In this document: positions 43,592-54,895 of the stretch, piece by piece
Position numbering within the stretch: the stretch's first letter is position 1
Layout: each line of letters begins with the position of its first letter
Source: Blattamonas nauphoetae
Taxonomy: Eukaryota > Preaxostyla > Oxymonadida
DNA: 64,000 bases
Reading direction: 5' to 3'
Assembly: GCA_033064195.1 (NCBI GenBank)
Contig: JARBJD010000250.1
Coordinates: 1-64,000 of the forward strand
Made by a program: the position numbers and the translations under genes
The notes under the pieces: model-generated
Seen by the model: the letters and a program-made list of their open reading frames with translations, nothing else
What the model was told of the DNA's origin: nothing
The model's database searches: none

Positions 43592-44401
43592 ATGACAACT
43601 CTTCTCTATCTCGTCGCGCTGTCAAGCTGCGTCAAAATTTTCATTGATCCAGGCCACGGTGGAAGTGACCCTGGTGCATGCGCAAACGGCCTTCGTGAAT
43701 GTGATTTGGTACTGAAAATCTCTAAGAAGATCAGAACGATGCTGAACCAATACCAGAACGTCCAAGTGAAATTCTCTCGCGAAGGAGATACGTCTGTTAG
43801 CCTTTCACAACGTGCTGTCCTTGCTAACCAATGGGGTGCCAATGCCTTCTGTTCTGTTCACATCAACGCTGGTGGTGGAACTGGCTTCGAAAGCTACATT
43901 TATTCTGCTCGCTATGCTGGAGATGTGACCTATCAAAACAACATGCACCCACAAATCATGGCCCAGATTGGCGGAACAGATAGAGGCAAGAAATCCGCAA
44001 ACTTTGCTGTGGTTCGTGAAACCAACATGTCTGCTATTCTGACTGAAAACCTGTTCATTGATCGCGCTGCTGATGCTGCTCTTCTTAAAACCGATGCATG
44101 GTTGACCAAATGTGCCAAAGGACACACAAACGGTTTTGTCAAGCATTTCGGTCTCAAGAAGAAGACTTCCACAGATCCAACTACCGGGACCTACCATGTT
44201 CAGAGCGGTGCCTTCGCGTCCAAAACAAACGCCGACAGTTTGATGGCCCGAATCAAAGCCGCTGGTCTTGAAGCCTCCGTTGTTCATCGCAACAACTTGT
44301 ACACCGTCCAGTGTGGTGCCTTTGCGTCCAAAACAAATGCTGACGCAAGGCTTGCTGCTCTCAAGGCAAAGGGATTTGAAGGAACTATCGTTTTTTATTG
44401 A
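43592..44401 (+). CDS. N-acetylmuramoyl-L-alanine amidase (Amidase_3) with two SPOR-like repeats
   Basis: ATG at 43592 gives 269 residues. A short hydrophobic leader (MTTLLYLVALSSC) suggests secretion. The Amidase_3 fold is clear: FIDPGHGGSDPGA with zinc ligand His22, NGLRECDLV with Glu36, CSVHINAG with His90, and the catalytic SAILTENLFID with Glu152. The C-terminus holds two SPOR-type repeats, TYHVQSGAFASKTNADSLMA (about 197 onward) and YTVQCGAFASKTNADARLAA, which bind denuded glycan in bacteria. It would cut the amide bond between muramic acid and the stem peptide of bacterial peptidoglycan. No introns, against multi-exon neighbours. The family is bacterial/phage, so lateral transfer is the natural explanation; codon use blends with the neighbours, suggesting long residence. 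It begins 148 bp after the WD40 gene. Confidence 0.92.
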   Translation: MTTLLYLVALSSCVKIFIDPGHGGSDPGACANGLRECDLVLKISKKIRTMLNQYQNVQVKFSREGDTSVSLSQRAVLANQWGANAFCSVHINAGGGTGFESYIYSARYAGDVTYQNNMHPQIMAQIGGTDRGKKSANFAVVRETNMSAILTENLFIDRAADAALLKTDAWLTKCAKGHTNGFVKHFGLKKKTSTDPTTGTYHVQSGAFASKTNADSLMARIKAAGLEASVVHRNNLYTVQCGAFASKTNADARLAALKAKGFEGTIVFY

Positions 44402-44523
44402 ATGCATGAATAGCCATATCTTTCCAATATATACTTCACTATTTCAACAACACTATTGAGATTCTTTCCATTTTTTGTCTCAACAACTTTTCAACCTCTG
44501 ATATTTCGTCAATTGCGAGACTA

Positions 44524-45351
44524 ATGAAATGTGCATTCAATGGGCATGTTAAAGTCATGGATGTACCTATTGGAGTTCAACCAGCTCCAACCGGAGAGAA
44601 AATCGAATATAAATGTTCCTCCTCTCCTTGTTTTAACTTCTCCAGTCGATGAACGTTCTTGCGTGAATTATTTCACGTTCATTTTAGTTTTCTGCATCTT
44701 GGCTGCATTTCCTATCATCACATTCATTTTTGCTGGATGGGTTGGAGCAATTGTATGTCATCTTCGGCTTTCTTCACTCCAACAGGTTATCGTAGTCGTT
44801 CTTCCGTTTTACATCATCATCATCGTTTGTTCCGAGCCATTCTCATTCTAAACTTTTAGGGATGTGGCATGCATACTTCGGAAAAGACAGGAGCATATAT
44901 TCTCGATCCTGTCTCTGGCACAATCACGCTCAGAACACAACCGACAACACTTGGGAAATTGTTCTGCGTCCGACCAACCGAGGATATTGTCAATCTACAC
45001 AACGTGACCCAAATTTCAGTCAAAGATCAAGCAGCGAGGGTTTATTATCCATGGGTTGGGAAAAACTTTATGAACAGGACATGGTTCGTGATTTATGCGA
45101 ATGGCAATCATTTCGTTTCATACATTGCAATCAAGCGGGAGGATAATCAATCAATTGTCAATTGGGCGCGTGGATACATAGCCCATGACACACAACACGT
45201 GACTGCTCAGCAACAACCACAAACCAACGTTGTTCTCGCATTTCCGGCCGAGACCTCCCAACCAGCGAATGCTCCTGTGAATCAACCCGAATACTCTTCG
45301 AATTACCAGCCTCCTCCATCGGATCAGGACGGAACGTTTAAAGTGGCCTGA
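44524..45351 (+). CDS. Small single-span membrane protein, unknown function
   Basis: Three exons (44524-44614, 44646-44752, 44860-45351) sum to 230 codons; introns are 31 and 107 nt. The 229-residue product starts MKCAFNGHVKVMDVPIGVQP and has one hydrophobic stretch of about 28 residues (YFTFILVFCILAAFPIITFI) near residues 40-68. It continues with a small beta-rich region (DPVSGTITLRTQPTTLGKLF; ISVKDQAARVYYPWVGKNFM) and ends in a Gln/Pro-rich tail with NQPEYSSNYQPPPSD. No family was recognised. The hydrophobic segment sits too far in for a normal signal peptide, so a membrane anchor is more likely. Confidence 0.7.
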
Positions 45352-45488
45352 CCTTAGTTCTTCAGTTTCGTCATATTTACCGACGAGATGTGAGACTCAA
45401 CCTTATACAATCTGCTGTTTTGAATTGCTTTGTATTACTTTGAACTCATCATAGATTATTATTCTGTTTTAAACAAGATATCATCAAG

Positions 45489-48400
45489 ATGGTAAAACAA
45501 ATGGGCTATCAATCTCGCACTTGTATCTCTTGTTCAAACAACATGCACTCAGCTCCGCAGTTTAGAATGGTATGCTTATCTCCTCTTCTGAAATTTGTCC
45601 GGTGATATCCCTCTATGTAGCTGAGTAAGACCCTCGCTATTCCGAATGAATACATTGGGTCACAGCTTCATTATAGTCAGAATAATCTGTGGTTTTTGGG
45701 GAACACAGTGTTTTCAGTATTCAGTTCAATTGATAATCACCGAATATATCATTATCCGTCGCCGAACACTCTCACCGCAATGATCCTCATCAATTCCACC
45801 AATTCGACCTGGGCTTCAGATTCATCAGGCTTCATACATGTTTTTGGAAGTACTGTATGTAAATTCTTCATCAATATTTTATCGTAAATCATGATTTGTC
45901 TCACTATTTCAAATATTTGAATACACCACCATCATCACCTTTTATTTGATTTTATTCGTCTCCCAGAATGGTCTCCGCGTCAAAAAATTCACAACCTTGT
46001 ATGATTCGATTGTTCACGTTCATGATCATCCATGTCTCTCCCTTCTCGATCCTCTCTCCCATTCTCGTCCAAAGCTCTGTGTCATCAAAGAGTTATGTGA
46101 CCGCATTCGCTCAATCACTACTCTATCCACAATTCATTTGGGCAACTTTGATGGATGGAACTCTCCTTCGTCTCAACCATCACGAACAGACGATTCACTC
46201 CGTTTTCAATGTTTCAACGGTTGGACTGACCAAAATTGTCGCTGGAAAACCCAATCTTCTCTGGATTGGTGGAACTGATGGATCCATTTATTGTATAAAA
46301 GAAAACCGGATGAACACCAAGAGCAAGCCATCGAGAGAGGAAGCGAGGATTAAGCAGGCTTCAATGTCGAGTCTTACTCTGAATTCAAGTGAAAGTTCCT
46401 TCGGAAATGAACAGCACAACAATGACGACGGAATTGATATTCTGGACCAACTTCAATCGCTTGAAAGAAACAGCAAGGTGACAGCTCTCATCCCCCATGG
46501 AAATGGCGCAATTGCCGGCTTTTCGGATGGAAAGCTGAGTATTGTTTCCATCCAGGACAATCTTGACGATCAATCTGACGAGAAACCTTCGTATCACCTG
46601 TCGGAGCAACTCACCATCGATTTCCAGTCGAGAATTGCGTCGTTCTTGGAATGGGACGAATGGATCGTCATTTCACTTCCCACATCTTTTTATTTGATCA
46701 AGAAGACCGACCTAGATGCAGCCATTTCGCCGCCTCCAACGTCCAACACTCTTTCGTCCCAATCTGACACCTCGCTTCTCCAAACGCCTTCGAAAGCACA
46801 TCTTTCGAGGCATCACCCAAAACCAAAGTTGGCCAAACTTGATCTCGACTGGTCGAAGTATTCGCCAGTGTGTGGATATGCTGGGCCTGATGGGGTCCTC
46901 TGGATCGCCATGAAGAGCGGGCTGTGTGTGCGGTTCATTCCCGAATCTGAGCGAACTCCGCAAGCGCCTCGCAGGAACAGCAGACCGATGCGCGGAGACA
47001 CAATCAAAACAGGGACAGCTCAACAGAGGTCGTCCATCGTTTGCTCTCTTCACATCCTCATCGCCTCTTTTCTCTTCTTGCTCTTTGCAGGCCATCTCTT
47101 CTCATTTGTCAGCCACTCCGATTGTGTATCGCCAGCAATCGTCGGCGGATCGGCCAGGTCTCTCTTCGTCGAACTTGTCGTCTCCACAATCGAGCTCGTT
47201 CAACATCTCTCCACTCGCTTTGGACAGAACTGGCAGCAGTCAGAAAGTGAAGAAGGGCAAAGCGAAGACACACAAGGATGATGAAGAGGCGGAGAAGGAC
47301 AGCGGGGACGAATACGAAATGGGAAGGAGCGAGTCAACGAAAGGAAAGATGAAGGAGCAGAGTGAACTATCTGACGAAGCGGAAGAAGAGAAAGCAGCTC
47401 ATACAGCAACAGAAGAACGAACAAAGAAAGAAGAAGAGGAAAGACGTCAGAAAGAGGAAGAGGAAAGACGTCAGAAAGAGGAAGAGGAAAGACGTCAGAA
47501 AGAGGAAGAGGAAAGACGTCAGAAAGAAGAAGAGGAAAGACGTCAGAAAGAGGAAGAGGAAAGACGTCAGAAAGAGGAAGAGGAAAGACGTCAGAAAGAA
47601 GAAGAGGAAAGACGTCAGAAAGAAGAAGAGGAAAGACGTCAGAAAGAAGAAGAGGAAAGACGTCAGAAAGAAGAAGAGGAAAGACGTCAGAAAGAAGAAG
47701 AGGAAAGACGTCAGAAAGAAGAGGATCGGCGAATTGCGAGAGAAATCCTTCAAAACGAGGAGAGACTGCGAATGGAAGAGGAGGAGCGACCAGTGAAAGA
47801 GCTCGCAGCAGAAGATGAAAAAAGGAGACAGGACGAATTGGAACGGGAGAGGGAAGAGGAAGCCCACCGCGCTAGCAAGAGAATTACAGACAAAATGAGC
47901 AAGAGAGACAAAGAAGAAAGACTCAGGATGGAGAAAGAACAGCAGGAACGTCGTGAAGCGGAGCAGATCTTCAGAGAAAAAGAAAAGAAGCGAGAAGAGA
48001 AGGAGCGAATCGCACAAGAGGAAGCGGAGGAAGAACGTCGGAAACGAGAAAAGGAAAAGCGCCGAAGAGAGGAAGAATTACACTTTCGATTGGAGGATCT
48101 AGAAGAAAGACATCGAAGGGAGACCGAACTCAGAAAAAGAGAGGACGAGGAGACGAGGCAAAGGGATGAAGAAAGAACACTCAGAATGGAAGAACTGGAA
48201 CATCTGAACAAGGAGAAAGAGGATCGAATCAGAGAACTGGAAGAGGCCCTCGCCCAGCGCGATGAAGAGAACGATCAGAGGCAGCGAGAAGCCAAAGGGG
48301 AGGAGCTCAGAAAAGTGGAGGAAGACCAGCTGAGACTCAAAAGAGAGGAAGATGAAAAGGCACCTGCATCTGCAGAGCCGAACTATTTGCATCTGCTCTC

Positions 48401-50504
48401 GGCGAAGCTGGCAGAAACGATTCTGCAGAATGAGTTGCTGACGGTGCTGGGAGTGACATTTAAACAGCAACTGCAAATGACTGAAGAGAGAGAGATTCGG
48501 CAGGAAGAGGAGAGGAGGAAAGCTGAAGAGACGAGAAAGCGTAAAGAGGAGGAGGAAGAAATGGAGAGGAAGAGACAAGCGGAAGAGATGAAGAGGGAAG
48601 ACGAAAAGAAGAACAAGGAAATTGAGCAGCTCCGACAGCGGCTCGATGAAAAAGAGAAAGAAATGAAAGCGATGGAGAAAGACTTGAATGCTGAGAGGGA
48701 GGAGAGACAGAAAGAGAACGAGATTGCACGAAGGGAGAAGGAGCGATGGGAACAGGAGGAGAACAAAAGGAAGGAAGAAGCGGGCACAAGAGACGCACAC
48801 AGCAAAGAAGAATCTCAACTCAGGGAAGAGGAAGAAAACAGAATGAAAGAAGCATTGCGACAAACGAAGGAAGAGATGGAGATCGTGAAGAAGGAGAAGG
48901 AAGAACAGGATCAGAAGATGGAAGAATTGACAAACGAATTGGAAAGACTTCGCACAGAGCAGGAGCGGAAAGAGAAAGAAGAGGAGGAGCGGTCGAAGCG
49001 AGAGAAAGAACGGGCAGACGCTGTTAAAGAAGAGCGAAAGAGGAAGCGAGAGCAGGAAGAGAGGAGAAACACAGAAACACTCCGAGAGATAGAACAAAGC
49101 AAACAGAAACTCGAAGTGTTGGAAAAGGACAGCACAACGAAAGACCAGCGGATTCAAGAGTTGGAGAACGAGCTTAGCGAGCTGAAGAAGGAAGCAGAGA
49201 GGCACAGCAGAGAAGAAGAAGAGCGCAGAAGGAACGAAACAGTGGAAAAGGAGGAAAAACTGAAAGAGGAAGAGAACAAATTGAGATTGCGTGAAGAACA
49301 AGAGAAGAAGAGAGAAGAAGAAGAAAGAGAGAGAAGGAATGAAGAAGCAGCGAGACAGAAAAGTTACGAAGAAGAAATGAAGAAGAAGGACGCGGCTTTG
49401 GCAGAAGCGACAGCCAAACTTGAGATGTTCGAGAAACAGATTGAGTCGATGAAGAGCGAGGAAGAAAAGAAGACAGAACAAATCAAAGAAGTGGAGAGCA
49501 AAGAGAAGGAAGAGAAAAACAAACACGCAGCACTCGAGAAACAGAAGGAGTTGGAGCTTGAACAACTTCGACAAGCACTGAAAAGAGAGAAAGAAGAAAA
49601 AGAAAAAGAAAGAAAGAGAGTGGACGAACAGAAGAAGAAATTGGAGGACTTGCAGAAAACGGAAGAGATAAGGGCAGCCGAAATGAAGATACGAGAATCA
49701 GAACAAGAATCGAAGACGCGAGAGATGGAGGAGAGAATCAGACGCGAAACCGCCGCTCGACAGAAAGAACAAGAAAGAGTGAAGGAGTTGGAGAAGGAGG
49801 CTCAATCGATGAAGGCCGAGACCGACAGACTGAAGACAGATCACCAGCGAAATCAAGCCAAACAGAAGAAAGTGGACGAGGAGAGGAAGAAAGCAGACGA
49901 CAGAAGGAAGGAGGAAGAAGAAGCGCAGAGGAAGTCGCTGAATGATCTGCAGAAGCAACTGGACGAGATGAACAATCGTCTCTCCGCTCTTCTTTCTGAG
50001 AACGACAACAACCAGAGACAGAAAGTGCGAGCACAGAAGGATCTGGAGGCACTAAAAGAAGAGATGAGGAAAGAAAGAGAAGCACACGCGAATGAGCTTC
50101 AACGGAAGAACGAGGAGGTCGACAGACTATCCAAGACTGTGTCCACACTCACCCAAAACGCCGACGAAGCTCCGAACACAGCCAACCCTCTCGTCACCCC
50201 TCGCCGATCAGTCGCGATCTCGCCCATTCCACTCTTCCCTCGGAGCAGTTCTGCATCGTCGATCTCGTCTGGCTTGGAACCGTTTGAGGAGCAGCTGCTG
50301 AGAGAGCATCGAGAGACGATGAGAATCGTGGGAGAGCAGCAACTCATCCTTGACACCACTCTGACGCACTTTTACGATCAGTCAGAGAGACTGAGACTGA
50401 CAAGGGAGAGTCTTGCACTTCTATCGTCGTCATTTGCAGATGCAATTCTGCATGAGGAGATCAGACTCGCTCAGTTTGTCAAACTCGGAAAGAAAAAGAA
50501 GTGA
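45489..50504 (+). CDS. Beta-propeller plus giant coiled-coil protein
   Basis: Five exons (45489-45569, 45621-45854, 45967-45998, 46075-47038, 47091-50504) total exactly 1575 codons, TGA at 50502; introns are 51, 112, 76 and 52 nt. The N-terminal third (1-430) is propeller-like: NNLWFLGNTVFSVF, TWASDSSGFIHVFGST, FIWATLMDGTLLRLNHHEQ, LLWIGGTDGSIYCIKE, GAIAGFSDGKLSIVSIQD, GVLWIAMKSGLCVRFIPE. A Ser-rich linker leads into about 1000 residues of Glu/Lys/Arg coiled coil (residues of about 530-1470), starting with twelve RRQKEEEE octads. The C-terminus (RRSVAISPIPLFPRSSSASS, then EEQLLREHRETMRIVGEQQL) is less charged. Size and build suggest a cytoskeletal or organelle scaffold; no named family is assigned. 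Confidence 0.85.
47431..47724 (+). repeat. 24-nt coding tandem repeat, 12 units
   Basis: Twelve nearly perfect copies of a 24-nt unit containing GAAAGACGTCAGAAAGA encode RRQKEEEE octads. Units differ mainly at one site (GAG versus GAA), and similar variants are clustered, as expected from recent unequal exchange or slippage. It keeps the coiled-coil frame. Confidence 0.9.
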
Positions 50505-50789
50505 GACCCGTATTTTCTAGTTTTATCTCTTTTTTGTTTCATTTCATCTTTATGGGATTTATTTGAAGTGGCCAATTGTTTTGGTGAAACGGGAGATGTC
50601 TTCAACAATCATTGTCCTTCAAAAGAGGGCCGATCGGTAATTGTTTCATTTTTATGGTCTATTTTTGATGTTTCCGACAGTCTCAAGTTTGATCAAACGT
50701 CATAGTTTGATTTTCCTCCAATATAGGTACAATCCCTGAGAAATCACTGTTCCAGATGGGACAGAAAAAAGTGGGTAATTATGTTCCAT
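50505..50789. other. Spacer between coiled-coil gene and pogo-like element
   Basis: This short A/T-rich stretch has no supported gene. It contains the 3' end of the coiled-coil gene and the left flank of the inserted element. Confidence 0.4.
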
Positions 50790-51962
50790 CAGTGATCCAA
50801 GGATGCAAGGGATTATTCTCAAACATCATAGATTTCATTGAATCTATTTTCGTCGGTCACAACCATAAAACCCGCCGGTATTCTGTGTCGAACAATGCCT
50901 TCAGCGACCAAAAATGCCCAGGTCAAGTGGCTGGAGCAGGTGTGTGGCCCGAGGGGGAAATCTGTACAGATCGATCCCATAGTCGCGGCAAAATGACACA
51001 ACTTCTTCCGTGGAATGGATGCTGCATCCATCCACGAGGAGAAGAGCGCGATTGTCGATTAGATCGTGTGCCATTTTCTTTTTTTCAATTTCTGGTACCA
51101 ACATTTTTGTGGCCATTCGATAAATAGTGGTCCAACGCTCATTCCGTCTGTCTCGAGTTCACTCACATTTATTTTTCCAGTTGAAACAATGAATGGGATC
51201 CCTCGAGAGCCATCCAAACATATCAACGGAAGTAAGGTCAAAGCTGTTTCACTTCGTTGAACAGCTATGTGCATGTCTTCTCCCTTCGATACAGTCCCTA
51301 AAACTTTTCGATCATCGACATCCTCATATTGGTGATACTGTGACTCGTCTGTTCAGAAACTTAGTTTTGGGTCGTATTGTCTGATTGTTTGATTCAAGTC
51401 TCTTTCATAGTCCATCACTGCATGTATATCGACTTGCATTCGCACAGCAGCTCGTGGGGGATACTTGTATGCCAACTTTCTCACTCACCTTTCGAGGGGT
51501 ATCCTGCATCATCCAGGGGTGTCCAGTCTTAGACGCAGCAAGTATGTCTTCCACTATTTGATTTTCTTGTTCTGCGGTTTGGTTTTGTAGAGGATGCCCT
51601 TGTTCAAGGGGACGAATCGTTGGTTTTCTTGCACGAGACACTGTATTGCTCGGTACCCCTAATGCGTAGTGATGATTTTTTGTGAGATTCTTCTGATGAT
51701 TTCAACTTGTTTTAGACGCTTGTCAAACCATCTCACACACTCTACTTTGTTGAGTTTTGGATTTTCTCATAGCTCGGAAACGAATTCGTCGAAAACCCGA
51801 TAAGACAGAAAACCCTGCAGATTGTCCTTGTAATTCGATAGGTTCACCGGATGTGCCATTTTCTTTTTTTCATAAAAATAGAAAGTCGTTATTCAGAGAG
51901 AAACCATTTTTTTACCCATAGTTCATTGTCTGAGAAAAATCCCTTGCATCATTGGATCACTG
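50790..51962 (-). mobile_element. pogo/Tigger-like DNA transposon, 1.17 kb, decayed
   Basis: The ends are inverted repeats: CAGTGATCCAAGGATGCAAG at the left and CAGTGATCCAATGATGCAAG read inward from the right, continuing for about 35 bp with few mismatches. Both ends are flanked by AT (50788-50789 and 51963-51964). The interior carries remains of a DDE_1-type transposase on the minus strand. Length and TIR start (CAGT) fit pogo/Tigger relatives; the AT rather than TA flank is odd. Confidence 0.8.
50819..51641 (-). pseudogene. pogo/Tigger-type transposase remnant
   Basis: The N-terminal piece (51641-51405) reads ENQIVEDILAASKTGHPWMM, resembling the CENP-B-like helix-turn-helix region. The catalytic pieces lie at 51274-50901: LICLDGSRGIPFIVSTGKIN, then LLLVDGCSIHSTEEVVSFCR and RFPPRATHLLQPLDLGIFG, the classical DDE_1 second catalytic Asp region and the PPxxTHxLQPLD motif. 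The pieces are in different frames with an internal deletion, so the enzyme is dead. Confidence 0.8.
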
Positions 51963-51996
51963 ATGTGTCCGATCACCATCATTCTGGGGAAGATTG

Positions 51997-53265
51997 ATGA
52001 CTTTCTCATTTGTCATTTTATCAGATGAGGAGTGGCTGCAGTTGTTGGAACTGTCTGAGGCCAATAAAGTTAAGTCCCAACATGATTTTGTGGTCTTTTC
52101 CCAACGGATTGTGGGAAACACGAGTGAATCGTGTGATTTACAGCTTGTTCTCTCCAAGCCATCGTTTGAGGATTGTCTCCGATTGTTTGGGCCCTCAAAA
52201 GAACTACCCTCGAGGCCAATCTCATCAAGCTTTTCTCCGTTCACTTCGCGACAAGCGATCTGGGAGCGATGGATGATCAGAACAACGAAAGCCAAACAAT
52301 TCCTAGATTTCAAACAAGATCACCTTGAGAGTCCCATCAAGATTGATGTGGGTGAGAATTTTTGATATCATAAACAAGTTCGAATGCCCTTCTTCGAATC
52401 TCGTCTCATCACATAGCTGAGACAGACTTTGTCCATTCTCAATGATTCGGTGGAGACATCATTCGACATAATTCTTGAAAAAAATTGACTGAACATAGAA
52501 AAGAGGGATGCGTCTCGATTTCAGATTCGAATCTTCGACTTTTTTTCTGATCTCAAAAATGCACACCCATGTATTTCGAAAAGCCATCAAACGTGCCAAA
52601 CGTCGAACAGATGTGTGTATTCGATGCGATCGACTGAATTCTATCCAGAAATTGAAGATTGAAAAGGAACAAAGGCACATGCAGATTCCGGAAGACCTCA
52701 TCCATGAAGAAGAAATGGAATGTTTCCTTGATTTCAAAGAAAACTGGACTTTGCTGATACGGAACACACAAAGCAGCAAAGTGTTTTCCGAATACCAATA
52801 AATATCTCACCACGATGTTTCCATTCATACAAATGTCAACAGACAAAAAAAGCAAGATCTAACCCACTATTTTTCCGAAATCCTAAACCACGATGGGTTC
52901 TTCGTTGAATCGCTCTTTAACCATCTCCTTGGGACAGAACCGTTCATTTCAGCCTCCACAATTTCATTTGTTTTTGATTCGGGCATCTATTTCCGGAACA
53001 GGATCGTCATCAACCGTTTGCTGAATTCTTTTGTCATTTCCAACATGCGGATGTTCTTATTCACAATCCTGCACAGCCATGATATTCGATGGACTTAATA
53101 ATTACCTCACATTCAGAAGAATTGGTTCAACTATTCGCGGGATCGGACTTCCAGTCAACTTTTACAAGATATTTCCCCCAAATATTAAAGCAATCGTCAA
53201 TCATTTAGGTGCAATGAGAAATTGCCCGCGATTAACGAAACCGAATGTAGGATTGAACTGACGTT
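51997..53265 (+). other. Unassigned transposon-like reading-frame remnants
   Basis: Several broken plus-strand frames: 51997-52365 (DEEWLQLLELSEANKVKSQH), 52508-52801 (RRTDVCIRCDRLNSIQKLKI; DFKENWTLLIRNTQSSKVFS) and 52810-53095 (SFVFDSGIYFRNRIVINRLL). The last block has the look of a DDE-type core where an Asp-Ser-Gly / His-Phe-Arg motif is followed by helices, and the middle block has a CxxC. I cannot assign a family. The surroundings (pogo before, recombinase after) favour an old mobile element over a host gene. Confidence 0.35.
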
Positions 53266-53847
53266 TGAGAGGCGTGAATGAGTCATAGGGGTGACGAGAC
53301 GACATTGGTCCAAAAATGTGGTCCTTCGACTGTGCATTATTTTAGTTCGACTTGAGATCTATTTTCCAATACATTGTGAAACAAATTGTCTTCGTTTACC
53401 CAAGATATATTTATCACACCCTGATACCCGGATCCTTGGATTTTTCAAATTAATCACACGTCTATGAATGTATGGAAATGATGTGGTTTAACGTGAAGAT
53501 GCGATGGAATTTCTTATTAAGTGATCCTTGCGTTTGTGGGAGGAAGTTCAGAAAACGGCCGTTGGTGGTTTTCACTTCACTAGTCATTCTGACTTCTCGT
53601 TTTGTCCAGTTTTTCATCCCCGTTGGGGCTTGTCTGGAGTGATGGGTTTGATCCCAATTTTTGCTCATCGATGGCCCCCACTTCGGCAGACCGGTTCGAT
53701 GATAAACCTCTTGAGTTGGGATTTAACTCAAAACGTTGATGAGCACTGGTTTGTGTGAAAGGACAACTGATTAACGTCCAACGTTGATGAGAATCAACTC
53801 GAACGTGAATCGTTGAAATTGTTGATTTTTGCGAAAAGAGGGACGAA
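53266..53847. other. Non-coding stretch between mobile-element remnants
   Basis: About 580 bp with no supported coding frame. A small frame at 53528-53758 lacks any recognisable feature. I see no terminal repeat that would mark an element border here. Confidence 0.4.
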
Positions 53848-54748
53848 ATGAAACTGTTACATGTGGCTATCGAAGAGATCCGCCACCTGAGGAGGACACA
53901 GCTATACAAGTCTCGCTTAACCGATTTCAGAAGCATTCTGGCGAGTGGATGCGAGTACGTGATGTCAACTTTCCGGGGCTCGAAACAGCCTACGAATAAA
54001 AGGTACTATCAGATTGGGGTATTCATGCTATTGTAGTGAATGTCTTCCCGTCCAACACTGCTCCCTTGATGAAAAGCTCTGGCCAATTGGCCCGGACGCT
54101 ATGACGATTCGCCTGCAGAATCGAGCTTTTCAGGCTTGCTACGAACGGCAGTATTTCGGCTTCCACAGCCTGCGGAGTGGCTTCCTCACAACAGCACTGA
54201 TAAAAGCTGGTGATGACAACACGGCAAGAACAAGAGAGCTGGAGCAGACTGCGACTGTAGCTCGCTGGGTTCTTTATTCAGCAGTTGAGATGAAATACGT
54301 GAAGTCAGCTGCCATCGCAATCCATGTTGCTAATAGACTTGTCCTTCCTGACACAGAGCTGCATGCCACGAATGTTGTTGAACCCATCCTCGCAACCAGC
54401 GAGATCTTTCACAACATGAAACTTCAGCCAATTCCTTGGACTGGTGGGGAGTTGCTCAGCTCCTTCAAAGAACAAATCACTATGGTGCTTTCCATGTCAT
54501 GCACCTTGTTGGGACAAGGGCCAACGAAGTTCCACGCGCTCAAGGCAAAAGCAACAAGAAACTTCTGTGTGACTGAATCCATTCCACTGTCCGACTTCGA
54601 GCTCCATGTCCAAAACTGTTTGATGAAAGACCAGACTCCCATTTCCCTAGCAAACCACTTTCTTCGTGGAGTTCGTGATGATTTCTCTAAACAGCAGTAT
54701 GAAGCCAGTCAGGAGGGACGTGTGGTTCTTCAAATTCCACCACCATAG
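53848..54748 (+). mobile_element. Tyrosine-recombinase element fragment
   Basis: The plus-strand sequence encodes a tyrosine recombinase-like catalytic region: FGFHSLRSGFLTTALIKAGD (the His-x-x-Arg box) followed by VARWVLYSAVEMKYVKSA, where a Tyr in the usual place would be the nucleophile. Upstream, EEIRHLRRTQLYKSRLTDFR may be the end of the core-binding part. This is the enzyme type of Cryptons and DIRS-like elements. The element is broken and its borders are not visible. Downstream sequence to about 54957 may be its tail. Confidence 0.6.
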
Positions 54749-54895
54749 TCCCTCCGCAAGAGGAAGTATTGGTTGGAGTGGGAGTTGAAAGCTCTTTCAG
54801 ACGGACGTGCTGCGAACAAGAGCTGGGATGAAATCTCACAAGCAATGTCTGAGAAGTGCGATTTGAAAAAGAAACTGCTGACAGGAATGCCCCGA

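Noticed and set aside
45946-46278. Separate small gene at the third exon of the coiled-coil gene
   Set aside because: Splicing at 45999-46074 joins both sides into one frame and the five exons then total a whole number of codons.
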